Below, piece by piece: positions 7,385-16,479 of a stretch of DNA of 64,000 nt; the stretch's first letter is position 1; each line of letters opens with the position of its first letter. Made by a program: the position numbers and the translations under genes. Source of the DNA: Clostridiales bacterium (GTDB lineage: Bacteria; Bacillota; Clostridia; Saccharofermentanales; Saccharofermentanaceae); assembly GCA_017510605.1 (NCBI GenBank), contig JAFWMQ010000014.1, forward strand, positions 1 through 64,000, read 5' to 3'. The notes beneath the pieces are model-generated. The model searched no databases, was not told the DNA's origin, and saw nothing but the letters and a program-made list of their open reading frames with translations.

Positions 7385-7987
7385 TTACAAGCTGTAAATG
7401 ATCTTTACAAACACTTCGACTCCGATAAGTATAAGTATCACGCCGCCGATAATAGTTGCGATACTTGAGAATCTGTTGCCGATCTTCTTGCCGAAGATCA
7501 AACCAATTAAGCATATCACAAGCGTAACGATGCCGATTATCAAAGATGAGGCAAAAGCTTGTAAAAACGAATACTCCGAGATAGTAAATCCGACAGAAAG
7601 CGCATCGATTGAAGTCGCAATACCCTGAAGTATGAGAACTCCGAATGTGAGTTTGACAGGCTCAGACTTATCCTCCTCTTTCTTGTCGCCTTTCTTTCTG
7701 TCTCTTATTCCTTCAATGATCATTTTTCCGCCGATGAACATAAGAAGGAATAATGCGATCCACGGGATAAGAAGCCTGAAAGAAGCGAATATCTGTTCAA
7801 TAGTCGTAACCAGCAGCCATCCGATCAAAGGCATCATCATCTGAAAGACCGCATAAACACCTGCGATCTTATACATTCTGCCTTTTCGCATACGAGGTTC
7901 AATAACTCCGTTGGCTATGGAAACTGAGAATGCATCCATTGCAAGTCCGATTCCAAGCAACAATGAATTAATGACTAGCTGCAACAT
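7385..7987 (-). CDS. mntP: Manganese efflux pump MntP
   Basis: The 200-residue protein has six hydrophobic segments in two repeats. Each repeat carries the family aspartate motif: GLAMDAFSVSIANG near the N-terminus and GIATSIDALSVGF in the second half, with a charged loop (DRKKGDKKEEDKSE) between them. MntP exports Mn2+ across the inner membrane. In many bacteria it is controlled by a yybP-ykoY manganese riboswitch, but only 23 bases separate it from the upstream DHHW gene, so none fits here. It is probably expressed from the upstream acylation operon or a weak local promoter. Confidence 0.9.
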   Translation of the reverse strand: MLQLVINSLLLGIGLAMDAFSVSIANGVIEPRMRKGRMYKIAGVYAVFQMMMPLIGWLLVTTIEQIFASFRLLIPWIALFLLMFIGGKMIIEGIRDRKKGDKKEEDKSEPVKLTFGVLILQGIATSIDALSVGFTISEYSFLQAFASSLIIGIVTLVICLIGLIFGKKIGNRFSSIATIIGGVILILIGVEVFVKIIYSL

Positions 7988-8010
7988 TTTTATCCCCCTG
8001 ACAAGACAGT

Positions 8011-9249
8011 TTATCCTGCCAATACATCCTTCAAAGTTACGTCTTCAAAGAATGTGTTTTCGCTGTATAGGAAAAGCACATCCGTGATCTGCTCATTCCG
8101 GATCAGCAGATCCAGATCTTCATAATAATATCTCGGATCGATAATTTCTATCTCCTGGAAATAGGGAATCAAAAACGGGATAAAACAGTTAGCATAGGAA
8201 TCCTTGAATATCAGGAGCTTCCTGTCATTAAGATTGGTTGTGTGGATCTCAAGACGCCCGTAGTTACCGCCGAAAAAGAGAGTGTACTGATCCTTTTCCG
8301 CAAGTTTTTCCATCCGGTAGCAGGAGGAAAGCTTGATCTTCTCATCAGGATAAAGCACATAATAATCTACTTCCGGCATAATATCGGAAGCTATAGGCCT
8401 GAATACCACAATGGTGTCCTCCTCTTCAAAGGAACCGCTTTGGGAGGCAAGGGTTCCCTGGAAAGACTCTGAAACCGGCAGCACTTCAAAGCTGGGTGTC
8501 GGTTCATCGATCGCCATAGCCGTCTTTACATTGGTGAAGGCCGTATAAGCTCCGTATGTAGTCCAGTGGTGGTCTGTCTTATAGTAAAGTCTGTCCGTAT
8601 TTTCAGCCTGTTTCAGGAAGTTCTCAACATTCACATATGTAAAATACGGATTATTTCCATTGCCTAAAACACTTTGGGTCAGTTCTATGGCTTTACTCCT
8701 GTCGGGGAAAGCATCTTCCGCACTTATTCCGGAAGGAAGTTTGTCCGAGAGAACTGTTTGTGCGCCGGGAACCAACAGGAAAGTGATCCTCATGTCAGGA
8801 TTGGCATTGGAGAAATCATCAACCGCCTTAAGGGTTGCGTTAAGTTTGGTTTCATCCAAAGGCTCTCCCTGTTTCAGAAGATAGCCGTCACTGCCGAAAT
8901 ATATTCCGTCATTTTCTTTAAAACCAAAGAACTTTTGAGTGCTGTTCCTCAGACGGATCCAGTAATCACGCCCGATAAACTGGTCAGACTGATAAGCGGA
9001 AAGCGCGGAAAAATAGCTTCCGTCTGCAAGACTTTCCAAAGACAGTTCAGGCATCTGGGCAAGATTCCTGTTCTCCTGGGAAGAAAAAGTGCGAGGCTTC
9101 GACAGAAGGTTAAAAAGCATGAATATTATCAAAAAGACCGCAAGAGACGGAAAGACCATCTTATAGAAAAGCGGTACTTTCTGCTTTCTTGGTATCTGCA
9201 TATTATATTGATCGTATTGCTGTTTATTCATTTGTGCGCCGGTATACAT
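8011..9249 (-). CDS. DHHW family protein (AlgJ/AlgX-like, surface glycan O-acylation partner)
   Basis: The 412-residue protein has a short cytoplasmic N-terminus, one transmembrane anchor (about residues 28-50) and an extracellular SGNH-like domain. The signature KTDHHWTTYGAY names the family, and LLVPGAQTVLSDKLP and IFKDSYANCF match the same fold. Relatives of AlgJ/AlgX work with MBOAT acyltransferases to move acetyl groups to exported polysaccharides. AGGAGAAAG lies nine bases before the ATG. It is 12 bp downstream of the MBOAT gene, the last of a four-gene acylation operon. Confidence 0.85.
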   Translation of the reverse strand: MYTGAQMNKQQYDQYNMQIPRKQKVPLFYKMVFPSLAVFLIIFMLFNLLSKPRTFSSQENRNLAQMPELSLESLADGSYFSALSAYQSDQFIGRDYWIRLRNSTQKFFGFKENDGIYFGSDGYLLKQGEPLDETKLNATLKAVDDFSNANPDMRITFLLVPGAQTVLSDKLPSGISAEDAFPDRSKAIELTQSVLGNGNNPYFTYVNVENFLKQAENTDRLYYKTDHHWTTYGAYTAFTNVKTAMAIDEPTPSFEVLPVSESFQGTLASQSGSFEEEDTIVVFRPIASDIMPEVDYYVLYPDEKIKLSSCYRMEKLAEKDQYTLFFGGNYGRLEIHTTNLNDRKLLIFKDSYANCFIPFLIPYFQEIEIIDPRYYYEDLDLLIRNEQITDVLFLYSENTFFEDVTLKDVLAG

Positions 9250-9261
9250 TATTGCTTTCTC

Positions 9262-10632
9262 CTAGAAGTTAAAATAGAGGAACGAGACGTTGGTAGCACC
9301 TATGATCTGCCCAACGCACAATACCAGAAGGATCATGCTGATGATCAAAAGAATATATGAAACAATGGGATAGCGGCTTTTGCCAAGATATGCCAAAGCC
9401 TTGTTTACAAGAGGAATGCAGAAAAGCAGACCTATGATCACAGGCAGACAGGCCTGTGAGAGATAATATGAACTCAGACCTCCGAAGAAACCCTGTCCCC
9501 CGGTGCCGGCCAATTCTCCGATATAGGAGAACGCTTCCATCAATGAAGGCGAGAAGAAAAATACCCATCCGATCATTACCAATATAAAAGTCAGAACTGT
9601 TTTGATAAAATTCGGCCATCTTCTCGTGAACTTATCAAAACAGAATTTTTCCAAGATGATCAGCACACCGTGGTACAAACCCCAGAAAACGAAATTAAGA
9701 CTTGCTCCGTGCCAGAAACCGGTAAGGAGCCAGACAGTCATAAGGTTCATGATCTGCCTGGACTGAGAGCAGCGGTTACCGCCCATCGGGATATAGATAT
9801 AATCTCTGAACCAGTGACCGAGAGATATATGCCAGCGTCTCCAGAAATCAGAGATTCCGGTTGATGCATAAGGCTCATCGAAGTTTTCCTGAAGTTTATA
9901 GCCAAGCATCCCTGCAAGTCCGATTGCCATGTCTGAATATCCGCAAAAATCGAAATAAAGCTGCAACGTGAAAAGAAGCATTCCAAGCCATGCTAAAAAG
10001 ACAGAACGTGAAGGAAGACCCTGTATCTGGGAAAAAAGCGTACCCAGCACGTCGGATATCAACACTTTCTTGAATAGACCTGTAACAAAACGCACTGCCC
10101 CGGTACGGACGTTGCTGAGACTGACATCAGGTGATTGAAGCTGGGGTGCCATCGTATGATATGGCTCAATAGGACCCGATATAAACTTCGGGAAGAAAAA
10201 TACATATTGGGCCAGACGCACGGGATTCTTTGCTGCCTTCACCCCGTCAGTGCCGCGGTACACATCGATAAGATACGAGAGCACCGTAAATGTGTAAAAA
10301 GAAAGTCCCAGGGGAATTCCGTTGACATTTCCCTCCATATGGAACCAGGTCAATACATATTTATAAAATACCAGGACCGCTACATTGATAATAACCGCAA
10401 ATATCAGCGATACGCGGCTTTTTTTCCTGCCCGATCCGATAGCCAGCCCGGAAACATAATTGAACAGAAAAGAACACAGGATCACCAGAAGAGTTGCGGT
10501 GCTTCCCCAGGCATAGAAAAGAAGACTGATAAGCACCAATAAAAAGCCCTTTATCTTCCTGGGGCAAATGTAATAAAGCAAAAGCGCAGCCGGCAGAAAA
10601 TAGAAAAGGAACGATACAGAGGCAAAACTCAC
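9262..10632 (-). CDS. MBOAT family O-acyltransferase (AlgI/DltB-like)
   Basis: This 456-residue polytopic membrane protein carries the MBOAT signature GFWHGASLNFVFWGLYHG with the catalytic histidine, plus FDFCGYSDMAIG and WRRWHISLGHWFRDYIYIP, both typical of AlgI. It passes acyl groups across the membrane to a surface polymer. DltB is less likely because no dltA/C/D genes are near. The start is the GTG at 10632, overlapping the upstream TGA as GTGA and preceded seven bases away by GGGAGG; an upstream in-frame GTG (10653) has no such site. The polymer that is acylated is unknown. Confidence 0.9.
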   Translation of the reverse strand: MSFASVSFLFYFLPAALLLYYICPRKIKGFLLVLISLLFYAWGSTATLLVILCSFLFNYVSGLAIGSGRKKSRVSLIFAVIINVAVLVFYKYVLTWFHMEGNVNGIPLGLSFYTFTVLSYLIDVYRGTDGVKAAKNPVRLAQYVFFFPKFISGPIEPYHTMAPQLQSPDVSLSNVRTGAVRFVTGLFKKVLISDVLGTLFSQIQGLPSRSVFLAWLGMLLFTLQLYFDFCGYSDMAIGLAGMLGYKLQENFDEPYASTGISDFWRRWHISLGHWFRDYIYIPMGGNRCSQSRQIMNLMTVWLLTGFWHGASLNFVFWGLYHGVLIILEKFCFDKFTRRWPNFIKTVLTFILVMIGWVFFFSPSLMEAFSYIGELAGTGGQGFFGGLSSYYLSQACLPVIIGLLFCIPLVNKALAYLGKSRYPIVSYILLIISMILLVLCVGQIIGATNVSFLYFNF

Positions 10633-11132
10633 GGAGTAACCTCCCCGCTCCACTCGCCTTTATATGCAGCGAGATAAGCTGCCTCAACATCAGCCGTCTG
10701 ATCTCCGACACAGAAAAGGACATAACTTTCATCATAATGAATGACGGCTTTTTCCAGCATCTCGGACTGGCCTACGCCGTAACCGTCAAATGATTTCATC
10801 TGAGCTGCAAGACGCGACTCCACCGCCTGCTTCACCGCATCTCTGTCTTCCTGTGAATCAACCTTTACAAGAAGCACTTCCTCTACTCCCATATTGGTAA
10901 GCGGATAATACAAAAGCACACCTTCAAAAGTGTTCGCATCCAGACCGTAAAGCCTTTTGAACATCTGGTTGTCGGCTTTCTGCATCAACGAGAAATCCGC
11001 CTTGCTTTCCACTGCCGACTGCATATTTTCGAAAGGGGTCATGCTTTTCTGACCGATCCTGACTCCAAGGAGGATCGCGCCTATCAAAAGGACAGCCAAA
11101 GGATACTGAAGAATCTTCCAGATCTTATTCAT
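10629..11132 (-). CDS. DUF4358 domain protein, membrane anchored
   Basis: The protein of about 167 residues has an N-terminal hydrophobic anchor (LAVLLIGAILLGVRIG) and an extracellular domain with RLYGLDANTFEGVLLYYP and NMGVEEVLLVKV, the DUF4358 pattern. The domain has no known activity; in Clostridia it often accompanies MBOAT and SGNH genes, as here. I chose the ATG at 11132, which overlaps the upstream stop as ATGAATAA and gives a normal anchor; an in-frame ATG at 11171 would add 13 residues inside the previous gene. It overlaps the next gene by four bases, so translation is probably coupled. Confidence 0.8.
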   Translation of the reverse strand: MNKIWKILQYPLAVLLIGAILLGVRIGQKSMTPFENMQSAVESKADFSLMQKADNQMFKRLYGLDANTFEGVLLYYPLTNMGVEEVLLVKVDSQEDRDAVKQAVESRLAAQMKSFDGYGVGQSEMLEKAVIHYDESYVLFCVGDQTADVEAAYLAAYKGEWSGEVTP

Positions 11133-12084
11133 CGCCCGCTGCACCATCATTTCCTGTACTGTCCAGGTCACTTGAAAGCTTCGATTCTTCTGCTTCCAGG
11201 GCCGCTTTGGCTTCTACATCATATTCGGTCAGGATCATATTGGTTGCCCAATGGGGATAAAAACTCTTTTGGAAATGGATGCCGTCCGAATCCCACAGAT
11301 TCAGATAAGTCTCCTCCAGATTTGAATTGTCTACGAAAACATAACCTTCCCGCTCGCACATTTCCTTCACTGCCTGACTGTAGGCAGGAATATTGCGCCA
11401 GGCGGAATTCTGCTTAAATGCAGGGTCCTTTGCGATCAGAATAGAGTTAACATAAAACGTCACTCCGGGCAGTTCCTTCTTTACGGTTTCCAATACCTCC
11501 TGATAAGCTGCCGCATATGATTCAGGTGTAGTCCATATTCCGATACCCGTATCATTCATTCCGAAGCAGAGATAGATCCTTGAGGGATTTAGCAGTTTCA
11601 ATTCGTCCAGTCGTTCAGGGATCATGTTGATCGTGGCACCGGGCTTGGCAAAGACGCGTTCATCCGGCATAAAACCGTAATAGAAAAAACCGTATGCACG
11701 GGAATCCCCCATAAGTGCATAATCATCAAACAGAGTCCATACATCAACATCACCGTTGAGAAGCAGCTGCCGCTTTACATCCAGGTTAGCCCTGAGTTCT
11801 GCCAGTTTCTTCTCTTTGAACTTTTCATCCACGACATCAGGAGATTTGGCTTCCTGAGCGGAAAGATATCTTATTCCTGATGAAAGGGCGGGATCATTTG
11901 CCATCATTTGGACAGCAGCCGAACTGTTCCGGGTCCCGTCATCACTATCAGCATCAACGGCATTCACCGGTTTCCCGATAACAAGAAGGATAATTACAGT
12001 CGAAAGAGCTACCAGAGCCACCGGCAGAATCTGATGAATTACAGATGAATTAATTCTATACCTTGGGGCAGTTCCGGATTTCAT
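11125..12084 (-). CDS. SGNH/GDSL hydrolase, membrane anchored
   Basis: The 319-residue protein has one transmembrane segment (about residues 19-40) and an extracellular SGNH domain. Block I is ALMGDSRAYGF with the nucleophile serine, the asparagine block is FGMNDTGIG, and the catalytic Asp-x-x-His is DSDGIHF. SGNH enzymes act as O-acetyl esterases or acetyltransferases on glycans. Placement with DUF4358, MBOAT and DHHW genes indicates tailoring of a cell-surface polymer. The acidic C-terminal tail is low complexity. It leads the operon and is preceded by a perfect-consensus promoter at 12136-12163. Confidence 0.85.
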   Translation of the reverse strand: MKSGTAPRYRINSSVIHQILPVALVALSTVIILLVIGKPVNAVDADSDDGTRNSSAAVQMMANDPALSSGIRYLSAQEAKSPDVVDEKFKEKKLAELRANLDVKRQLLLNGDVDVWTLFDDYALMGDSRAYGFFYYGFMPDERVFAKPGATINMIPERLDELKLLNPSRIYLCFGMNDTGIGIWTTPESYAAAYQEVLETVKKELPGVTFYVNSILIAKDPAFKQNSAWRNIPAYSQAVKEMCEREGYVFVDNSNLEETYLNLWDSDGIHFQKSFYPHWATNMILTEYDVEAKAALEAEESKLSSDLDSTGNDGAAGDE

Positions 12085-12135
12085 TGGGAATTTCGACTTT
12101 TCCTTGGATTTTTCTATATTTTATAAATCTTTTAA

Positions 12136-12163
12136 ATTATATATTTTAATAAATTTGTGTCAA
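12136..12163 (-). promoter_or_regulatory. Consensus sigma-A promoter of the acylation operon
   Basis: On the minus strand TTGACA (12158-12163) and TATAAT (12136-12141) are perfect hexamers with a 16-base AT-rich spacer. Transcription would start near 12129, giving a 45-base leader before the SGNH gene. Confidence 0.8.
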
Positions 12164-12237
12164 TGCAAGCAGTCACTGGGGATGCCCCGGAGGATGTTAC
12201 TCTATATAATAAATACGCACACACGCAAATTATGATG

Positions 12238-12243
12238 TATAAT
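12238..12243 (+). promoter_or_regulatory. Possible -10 element for the XRE-cupin gene
   Basis: TATAAT lies 35 bases upstream of the ATG at 12279. No convincing -35 is seen at 16-18 bases; a second TATAAT at 12205-12210 is an alternative. AGGAGG precedes the ATG. Confidence 0.35.
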
Positions 12244-12278
12244 GTGTATTCGCATCAGATAAGAATCAGGAGGCCGGT

Positions 12279-12824
12279 ATGAACGAATACATTAAGCAGA
12301 TATCCGACAGGATCAGAGAGCTTAGAGACATTCTTGACTTAACAGCTGAAGAAGTTGCTGCAAACTGCGGCGTGAGTACAGAAGAGTATTTAGCATATGA
12401 GAATGGTGAGAAGGAGATCCCTATCAGCATCCTTTACAAGGTCGCAAGCGTTTTCAAGGTGGATCCCACAGTCCTGATGACAGGTGATGTCCCGAGAATG
12501 GACGATTACACAGTGGTAAGAGGCGGTAATGGTGTCAAGGTCGAGCGTTATCCCGGCTATTCTTTCAGTGCACTTGCCTTCAACTATAAACACAGACAGA
12601 TGGATCCTATGATCGTTACCCTGTCTAAGTCTGAGACAGCCGAGCTCGTCCGTCATGGCGGACAGGAATTCAACTACGTAATCGAAGGCGCCATTAAGGT
12701 CGTCGTAGGTGACAGGGAATTCACGCTTGAAGCCGGCGACTCTATTTACTTCAATCCCGAGAAGCCTCACGGTCAGCGTGCCGTGACGGAGACTGCTAAG
12801 TTCCTCACGATAATCAACGAGTGA
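12279..12824 (+). CDS. XRE family regulator with C-terminal cupin domain
   Basis: In this 181-residue protein, residues 1-70 form a helix-turn-helix (LTAEEVAANCGVSTEEYLAY) and residues about 105-180 a cupin barrel (EFNYVIEGAIKVVVGDREF, then GDSIYFNPEKPHGQRA). In this architecture the cupin senses a small molecule and controls DNA binding. It is followed after 51 bp by an acyl-CoA synthetase on the same strand, a recurring pairing, so it probably regulates that gene and itself. The gene has a strong AGGAGG site and is divergent from the acylation operon. Confidence 0.9.
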   Translation: MNEYIKQISDRIRELRDILDLTAEEVAANCGVSTEEYLAYENGEKEIPISILYKVASVFKVDPTVLMTGDVPRMDDYTVVRGGNGVKVERYPGYSFSALAFNYKHRQMDPMIVTLSKSETAELVRHGGQEFNYVIEGAIKVVVGDREFTLEAGDSIYFNPEKPHGQRAVTETAKFLTIINE

Positions 12825-12875
12825 TTTAGCAGTTCTACGCTCAGAAAATTGAAGTAGAAAAGGAAATACAGACCC

Positions 12876-14582
12876 ATGGATTTATTGAACAGATTTGTTA
12901 ACAGAATAGAATTTGACAGTTACGAAGATTTTAAACAGAATTTCAAGATCATAGTTCCGGAGGATTTCAACTTCGGATTTGATGTCGTTGACGTATATGC
13001 AAAGGAAGATCCTGAGAAGGAAGCTCTCATCTGGTGTGATGACGACGGCAACGAAAAGCACTTCACATTCAAGGATATAAGTGAAAAGAGCAACCGCGTT
13101 GCCAATATGTTTAAAGGCTTAGGAATCAAGAAAGGTGACAGAGTCCTCATGATGCTCCGTCAACGTCCTGAAGTCTGGTTCACGATGGTAGGTCTTCACA
13201 AGTTGGGTGCAGTGGTAATCCCTGCTACTTTCCAGCTTCTTTATCACGATATCGTTTACCGCTGCAATGCAGCAGACGTAAAGATGATCGTCTGCGCCGA
13301 CGATCCGCAGATCATAGAGCACGTTAATAAGGCACGCCCCGACTGCAAGATGGTTCAGTATTGCAGCGTTATCGGAGAGGCACCTGAAGGCTGGAGATCG
13401 CTTACTGATGATATCGATAATGCCTCCCCTGTTTTCGAGCGTCCCACAGGCGACGAAGCAACTCATAATGACGACCAGATGATGATCTATTTCTCGTCAG
13501 GTACGACAGGCGAGCCTAAGATGATACTTCACGATTACACACTTCCTTTGGGACATATCGTTACGGCTAAATATTGGCAGCAGGTATACGACGGCTGCAG
13601 ACACTTAACGCAGGCTGATTCCGGCTGGGCTAAATTTGCCTGGGGCAAGATCTACGGCCAGTGGATCGCAGGTGCGGTCAACGTTACATACGATACACAG
13701 AAATTCACCGCTTCAAGAATGCTCGAGATCATGGAGAAGCTTAAGCTTAACTCCTTCTGCGGACCTTCCACTATCTACAGATATCTTATTCAGGAAGATC
13801 TCACGAAGTATGACTTCTCTTCGATCAAGCACTGCTCCATGGCCGGTGAGCCTTTGAACCCTGAAGTTTTCTACAAATGGCAGAAGGCAACAGGTCTTGA
13901 GATCCGTGAAGGCTTCGGTCAGACAGAGGGAAGCGTTCTTTTTGCAAACTTCCCGTGGATCGATGTTAAGCCCGGTTCAACAGGCATGCCTACACCGATC
14001 TATGACATTCAGCTTGTAGACGATCAGGGTGTTCCGGTAGAAGACGGTATCGTTGGAAACATCGTGATCAAGAATGCTTCTTCCCGCCCTACAGGTCTCT
14101 TCCGCGAGTACTACAAGAATCCCGAGGCTATGGAAGACCAGTGGCCCGGTGCAGATTACAGCACCGGAGATACTGCATGGAGAGATCCTGAAGGTTATAT
14201 CTGGTTCGTAGGAAGAAATGACGACGTCATCAAGTGCTCCGGTTACCGTATCGGACCTTTCGAAGTCGAGAGTGCCCTCATGACTCACGATGCAGTCCTT
14301 GAGTGCGCTGTCACGGCTGTCCCGGATCCCATGAGAGGCCAGGTAGTTAAGGCTACCATTGTCCTCACCAAAGCTTACAAAGAAAAGGCTTCTCCCGAAC
14401 TCGTAAAGGAACTTCAGAATCACGTTAAGAATGCCACGGCACCTTATAAGTATCCGAGAGTTATCGAGTTCGTTGATGAACTTCCAAAGACCACCAGCGG
14501 CAAGATAATGCGTACGGCAATAAGAAAAGCCGACGAGGCAAAGTACAAAGCCGCTCAGGAAGCTGCTGCCAAGCAGGGCTGA
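12876..14582 (+). CDS. AMP-forming acyl-CoA synthetase (acetyl/medium-chain type)
   Basis: The 568-residue protein has the full set of ANL superfamily motifs: the P-loop YFSSGTTGEPKM, GFGQTE (adenine and Mg2+ binding), STGD, and the C-terminal PKTTSGKIMR whose lysine drives adenylate formation. It converts a carboxylic acid, ATP and CoA to acyl-CoA, AMP and PPi in the cytoplasm. The sequence resembles the acetyl-CoA synthetase/medium-chain acyl-CoA ligase group; chain length cannot be fixed by eye. It sits directly after the XRE-cupin regulator. Its TGA abuts the stop of the convergent hemW with no base between. Confidence 0.9.
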   Translation: MDLLNRFVNRIEFDSYEDFKQNFKIIVPEDFNFGFDVVDVYAKEDPEKEALIWCDDDGNEKHFTFKDISEKSNRVANMFKGLGIKKGDRVLMMLRQRPEVWFTMVGLHKLGAVVIPATFQLLYHDIVYRCNAADVKMIVCADDPQIIEHVNKARPDCKMVQYCSVIGEAPEGWRSLTDDIDNASPVFERPTGDEATHNDDQMMIYFSSGTTGEPKMILHDYTLPLGHIVTAKYWQQVYDGCRHLTQADSGWAKFAWGKIYGQWIAGAVNVTYDTQKFTASRMLEIMEKLKLNSFCGPSTIYRYLIQEDLTKYDFSSIKHCSMAGEPLNPEVFYKWQKATGLEIREGFGQTEGSVLFANFPWIDVKPGSTGMPTPIYDIQLVDDQGVPVEDGIVGNIVIKNASSRPTGLFREYYKNPEAMEDQWPGADYSTGDTAWRDPEGYIWFVGRNDDVIKCSGYRIGPFEVESALMTHDAVLECAVTAVPDPMRGQVVKATIVLTKAYKEKASPELVKELQNHVKNATAPYKYPRVIEFVDELPKTTSGKIMRTAIRKADEAKYKAAQEAAAKQG

Positions 14583-15785
14583 TCAGAGGAAATCCTCAAT
14601 AACTTTATTAGCTAGATCAAGACCGCTCCGTGTTAACCGGAGCGTTCTTTCTTTGCGCTCCAATAATCCGTTTTCGATATTTGTTTTTACGGCCTTCCCG
14701 AAAACATCCTCGAACTTAACACCAAATACCTTAAAAAACTCATCAAGAATTATTCCTTCCGTAGTGCGAAGCCTGAGAAACGGGACCTCACGCATCTTAT
14801 CTTCTTTGGTAAGGACCTCTTCGGAATAAAGGGACTTCAGACCGATCTTATTGCCCTCCAGAAAGGCTTTGTAGTCATCAGATGTAATCTCATTCATTTC
14901 ATCAATGTAAGCCATTACATCGTCTCTGTGACCGTATCTCATATCACCCAGAAATCCGTGTGCTCCTGCACCGATCGAAAAGTACTCACAAGAATTCCAG
15001 TAAGCTGAATTATGTATGCTCTTATACCCCGGAAGAGCACTGTTTGAGATCTCATATGTCTCATATCCCAGACTCTGGAGATAATCACGTGTGCCATGGT
15101 ACATCGCGCGTTCAGTCTCCTGGGGGACATACTCTTCTATGGTTTTAGAATACCTGTCGTAAAACGGAGTGCCTTCTTCGAGCATCAGAGAATACGTGCT
15201 TATGTGTTTTATTCCGAGATCATGAAACGTCTTTATATCTTTGCAGATTCCCTCAAGTGTCTCACCCGGAACTCCTGTTATAAGGTCTGCAGATATATTG
15301 TTAAATCCTGCATTACCGATCTTTCTTATAGCTTCAACAGCCCCTTTTGAATCATGCAGTCTTTGGAGTGTCCTGAGCACATTATCATCCAAAGACTGAA
15401 CACCCAGAGAGATACGGTTAAAACCGGCATGACGGTAGTCTGAAAGCTTTTCCGAAGTCACTGAAGAAGGATTTGCTTCTATCGTTATCTCAGCGTCAGA
15501 AGCAATATCAAAAGACTTGCAGATCTCATTCAATAAAGAACAAATAAGATCACTGTCCGGAAGTGAAGGAGTGCCTCCTCCGAAATATACTGTGTCTTTT
15601 CCATCAGTATCAGTAACAGGATTTGTTCCTGAGGCATCATCAATAACCGAACCGATAAATAAGGTCTCTTTAATTGCAGCCTTATAAAACGCCCCGATAA
15701 AAGAAGGATCCGTTACCGAATAGAAATCGCAATAAGGACATTTTCGCGCACAGAAAGGATTATGGACGTAGATATGTCTTGCCAT
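14583..15785 (-). CDS. hemW: HemW-like radical SAM protein (coproporphyrinogen III oxidase-related)
   Basis: The 400-residue protein starts ARHIYVHNPFCARKCPYCDF, with the CxxxCxxC cysteines for the 4Fe-4S cluster that cleaves S-adenosylmethionine. VYFGGGTPSLP, ISLGVQSLDD and LITGVPGETLE follow in HemN/HemW order, and the C-terminal winged region is present. HemW is a heme chaperone; the family is often misnamed HemN. The start overlaps the previous gene as TGATG, so it is translated as the third gene of the ATPase/DUF4276 operon. No hem biosynthesis gene is nearby. Its 3' end abuts that of the acyl-CoA synthetase. Confidence 0.88.
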   Translation of the reverse strand: MARHIYVHNPFCARKCPYCDFYSVTDPSFIGAFYKAAIKETLFIGSVIDDASGTNPVTDTDGKDTVYFGGGTPSLPDSDLICSLLNEICKSFDIASDAEITIEANPSSVTSEKLSDYRHAGFNRISLGVQSLDDNVLRTLQRLHDSKGAVEAIRKIGNAGFNNISADLITGVPGETLEGICKDIKTFHDLGIKHISTYSLMLEEGTPFYDRYSKTIEEYVPQETERAMYHGTRDYLQSLGYETYEISNSALPGYKSIHNSAYWNSCEYFSIGAGAHGFLGDMRYGHRDDVMAYIDEMNEITSDDYKAFLEGNKIGLKSLYSEEVLTKEDKMREVPFLRLRTTEGIILDEFFKVFGVKFEDVFGKAVKTNIENGLLERKERTLRLTRSGLDLANKVIEDFL

Positions 15786-16465
15786 CAGAACTCACGCTTG
15801 CGGTAGATAGGAACCGGATTCTTCAGGGCAGTAACGAACGCCAGCTTAAATGTATTGAAACTCGGTGAGATATTCTTTTGCGGAAGCATATATCGCGATA
15901 TGCTCTCAGCCCACAAAGCCTTGTAGTGACCGATCGCGGGATATCCGATCTCGATCAGTTCTTCCGCATTATCGCAAATAGCCTTGCAAAGCACCTCCCA
16001 CGTCCCGCAAACAGAATCCTGAACGTAAGAATCAATAACATCTTTCCTGCAGTATGGATAAGCGTCGCAAACCGCGTCTTTGTCACCAAGCATCCAGGCT
16101 TCGATCTCTTCAGTGCTCAATCCTACTACGCTTCTGATATCAGGCGCATAGATCGATGCACATGAATAGATCTCCTGTCTGATCGTTTGAGGATCATTTG
16201 AATCTGAATCCATGGCAATTATCAGGATCACTTCCTTGCCGCCATAAACTTTGTTATAAGCTCTGAGCTTTGCCGGCAGCAGATCTAAGAGCGAACTCGC
16301 AAATTTGGGAGGTGCGGATGACATATCTTTGGGAAGGCTTCCGCATCCTCTGTGAGGGTGAACATTAACTTCAACGTCCGCGCCTTCATTCTCTGCTATC
16401 CGTTCAACAAGACGCTGCACTACGACTGCTCCGGATTTATCTTCTGAAAGTATCTCTATAAGCAT
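15785..16465 (-). CDS. DUF4276-like protein with TOPRIM-type acidic residues
   Basis: The protein of about 226 residues starts MLIEILSEDKSGAVVVQRLV and has VILIIAMDSDSNDP (D86, D88) and GLSTEEIEAWMLGD, which together resemble DUF4276, a TOPRIM-like family. The glutamate near the N-terminus and the DxD are what a metal-dependent TOPRIM nuclease would need. Such proteins are found beside AAA ATPases in predicted anti-phage modules, as AriB (DUF4435) is beside AriA in PARIS. The ATG at 16465 follows AAGG; an in-frame TTG overlapping the upstream stop (TTGA, at 16483) is the alternative. It overlaps hemW by one base. Confidence 0.7.
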   Translation of the reverse strand: MLIEILSEDKSGAVVVQRLVERIAENEGADVEVNVHPHRGCGSLPKDMSSAPPKFASSLLDLLPAKLRAYNKVYGGKEVILIIAMDSDSNDPQTIRQEIYSCASIYAPDIRSVVGLSTEEIEAWMLGDKDAVCDAYPYCRKDVIDSYVQDSVCGTWEVLCKAICDNAEELIEIGYPAIGHYKALWAESISRYMLPQKNISPSFNTFKLAFVTALKNPVPIYRKREF

Positions 16466-16479
16466 ATTATCAGCCTTGT

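Noticed and set aside
7988..8010. yybP-ykoY riboswitch before mntP
   Set aside because: Only 23 bases separate mntP from the upstream gene, too short for the RNA.
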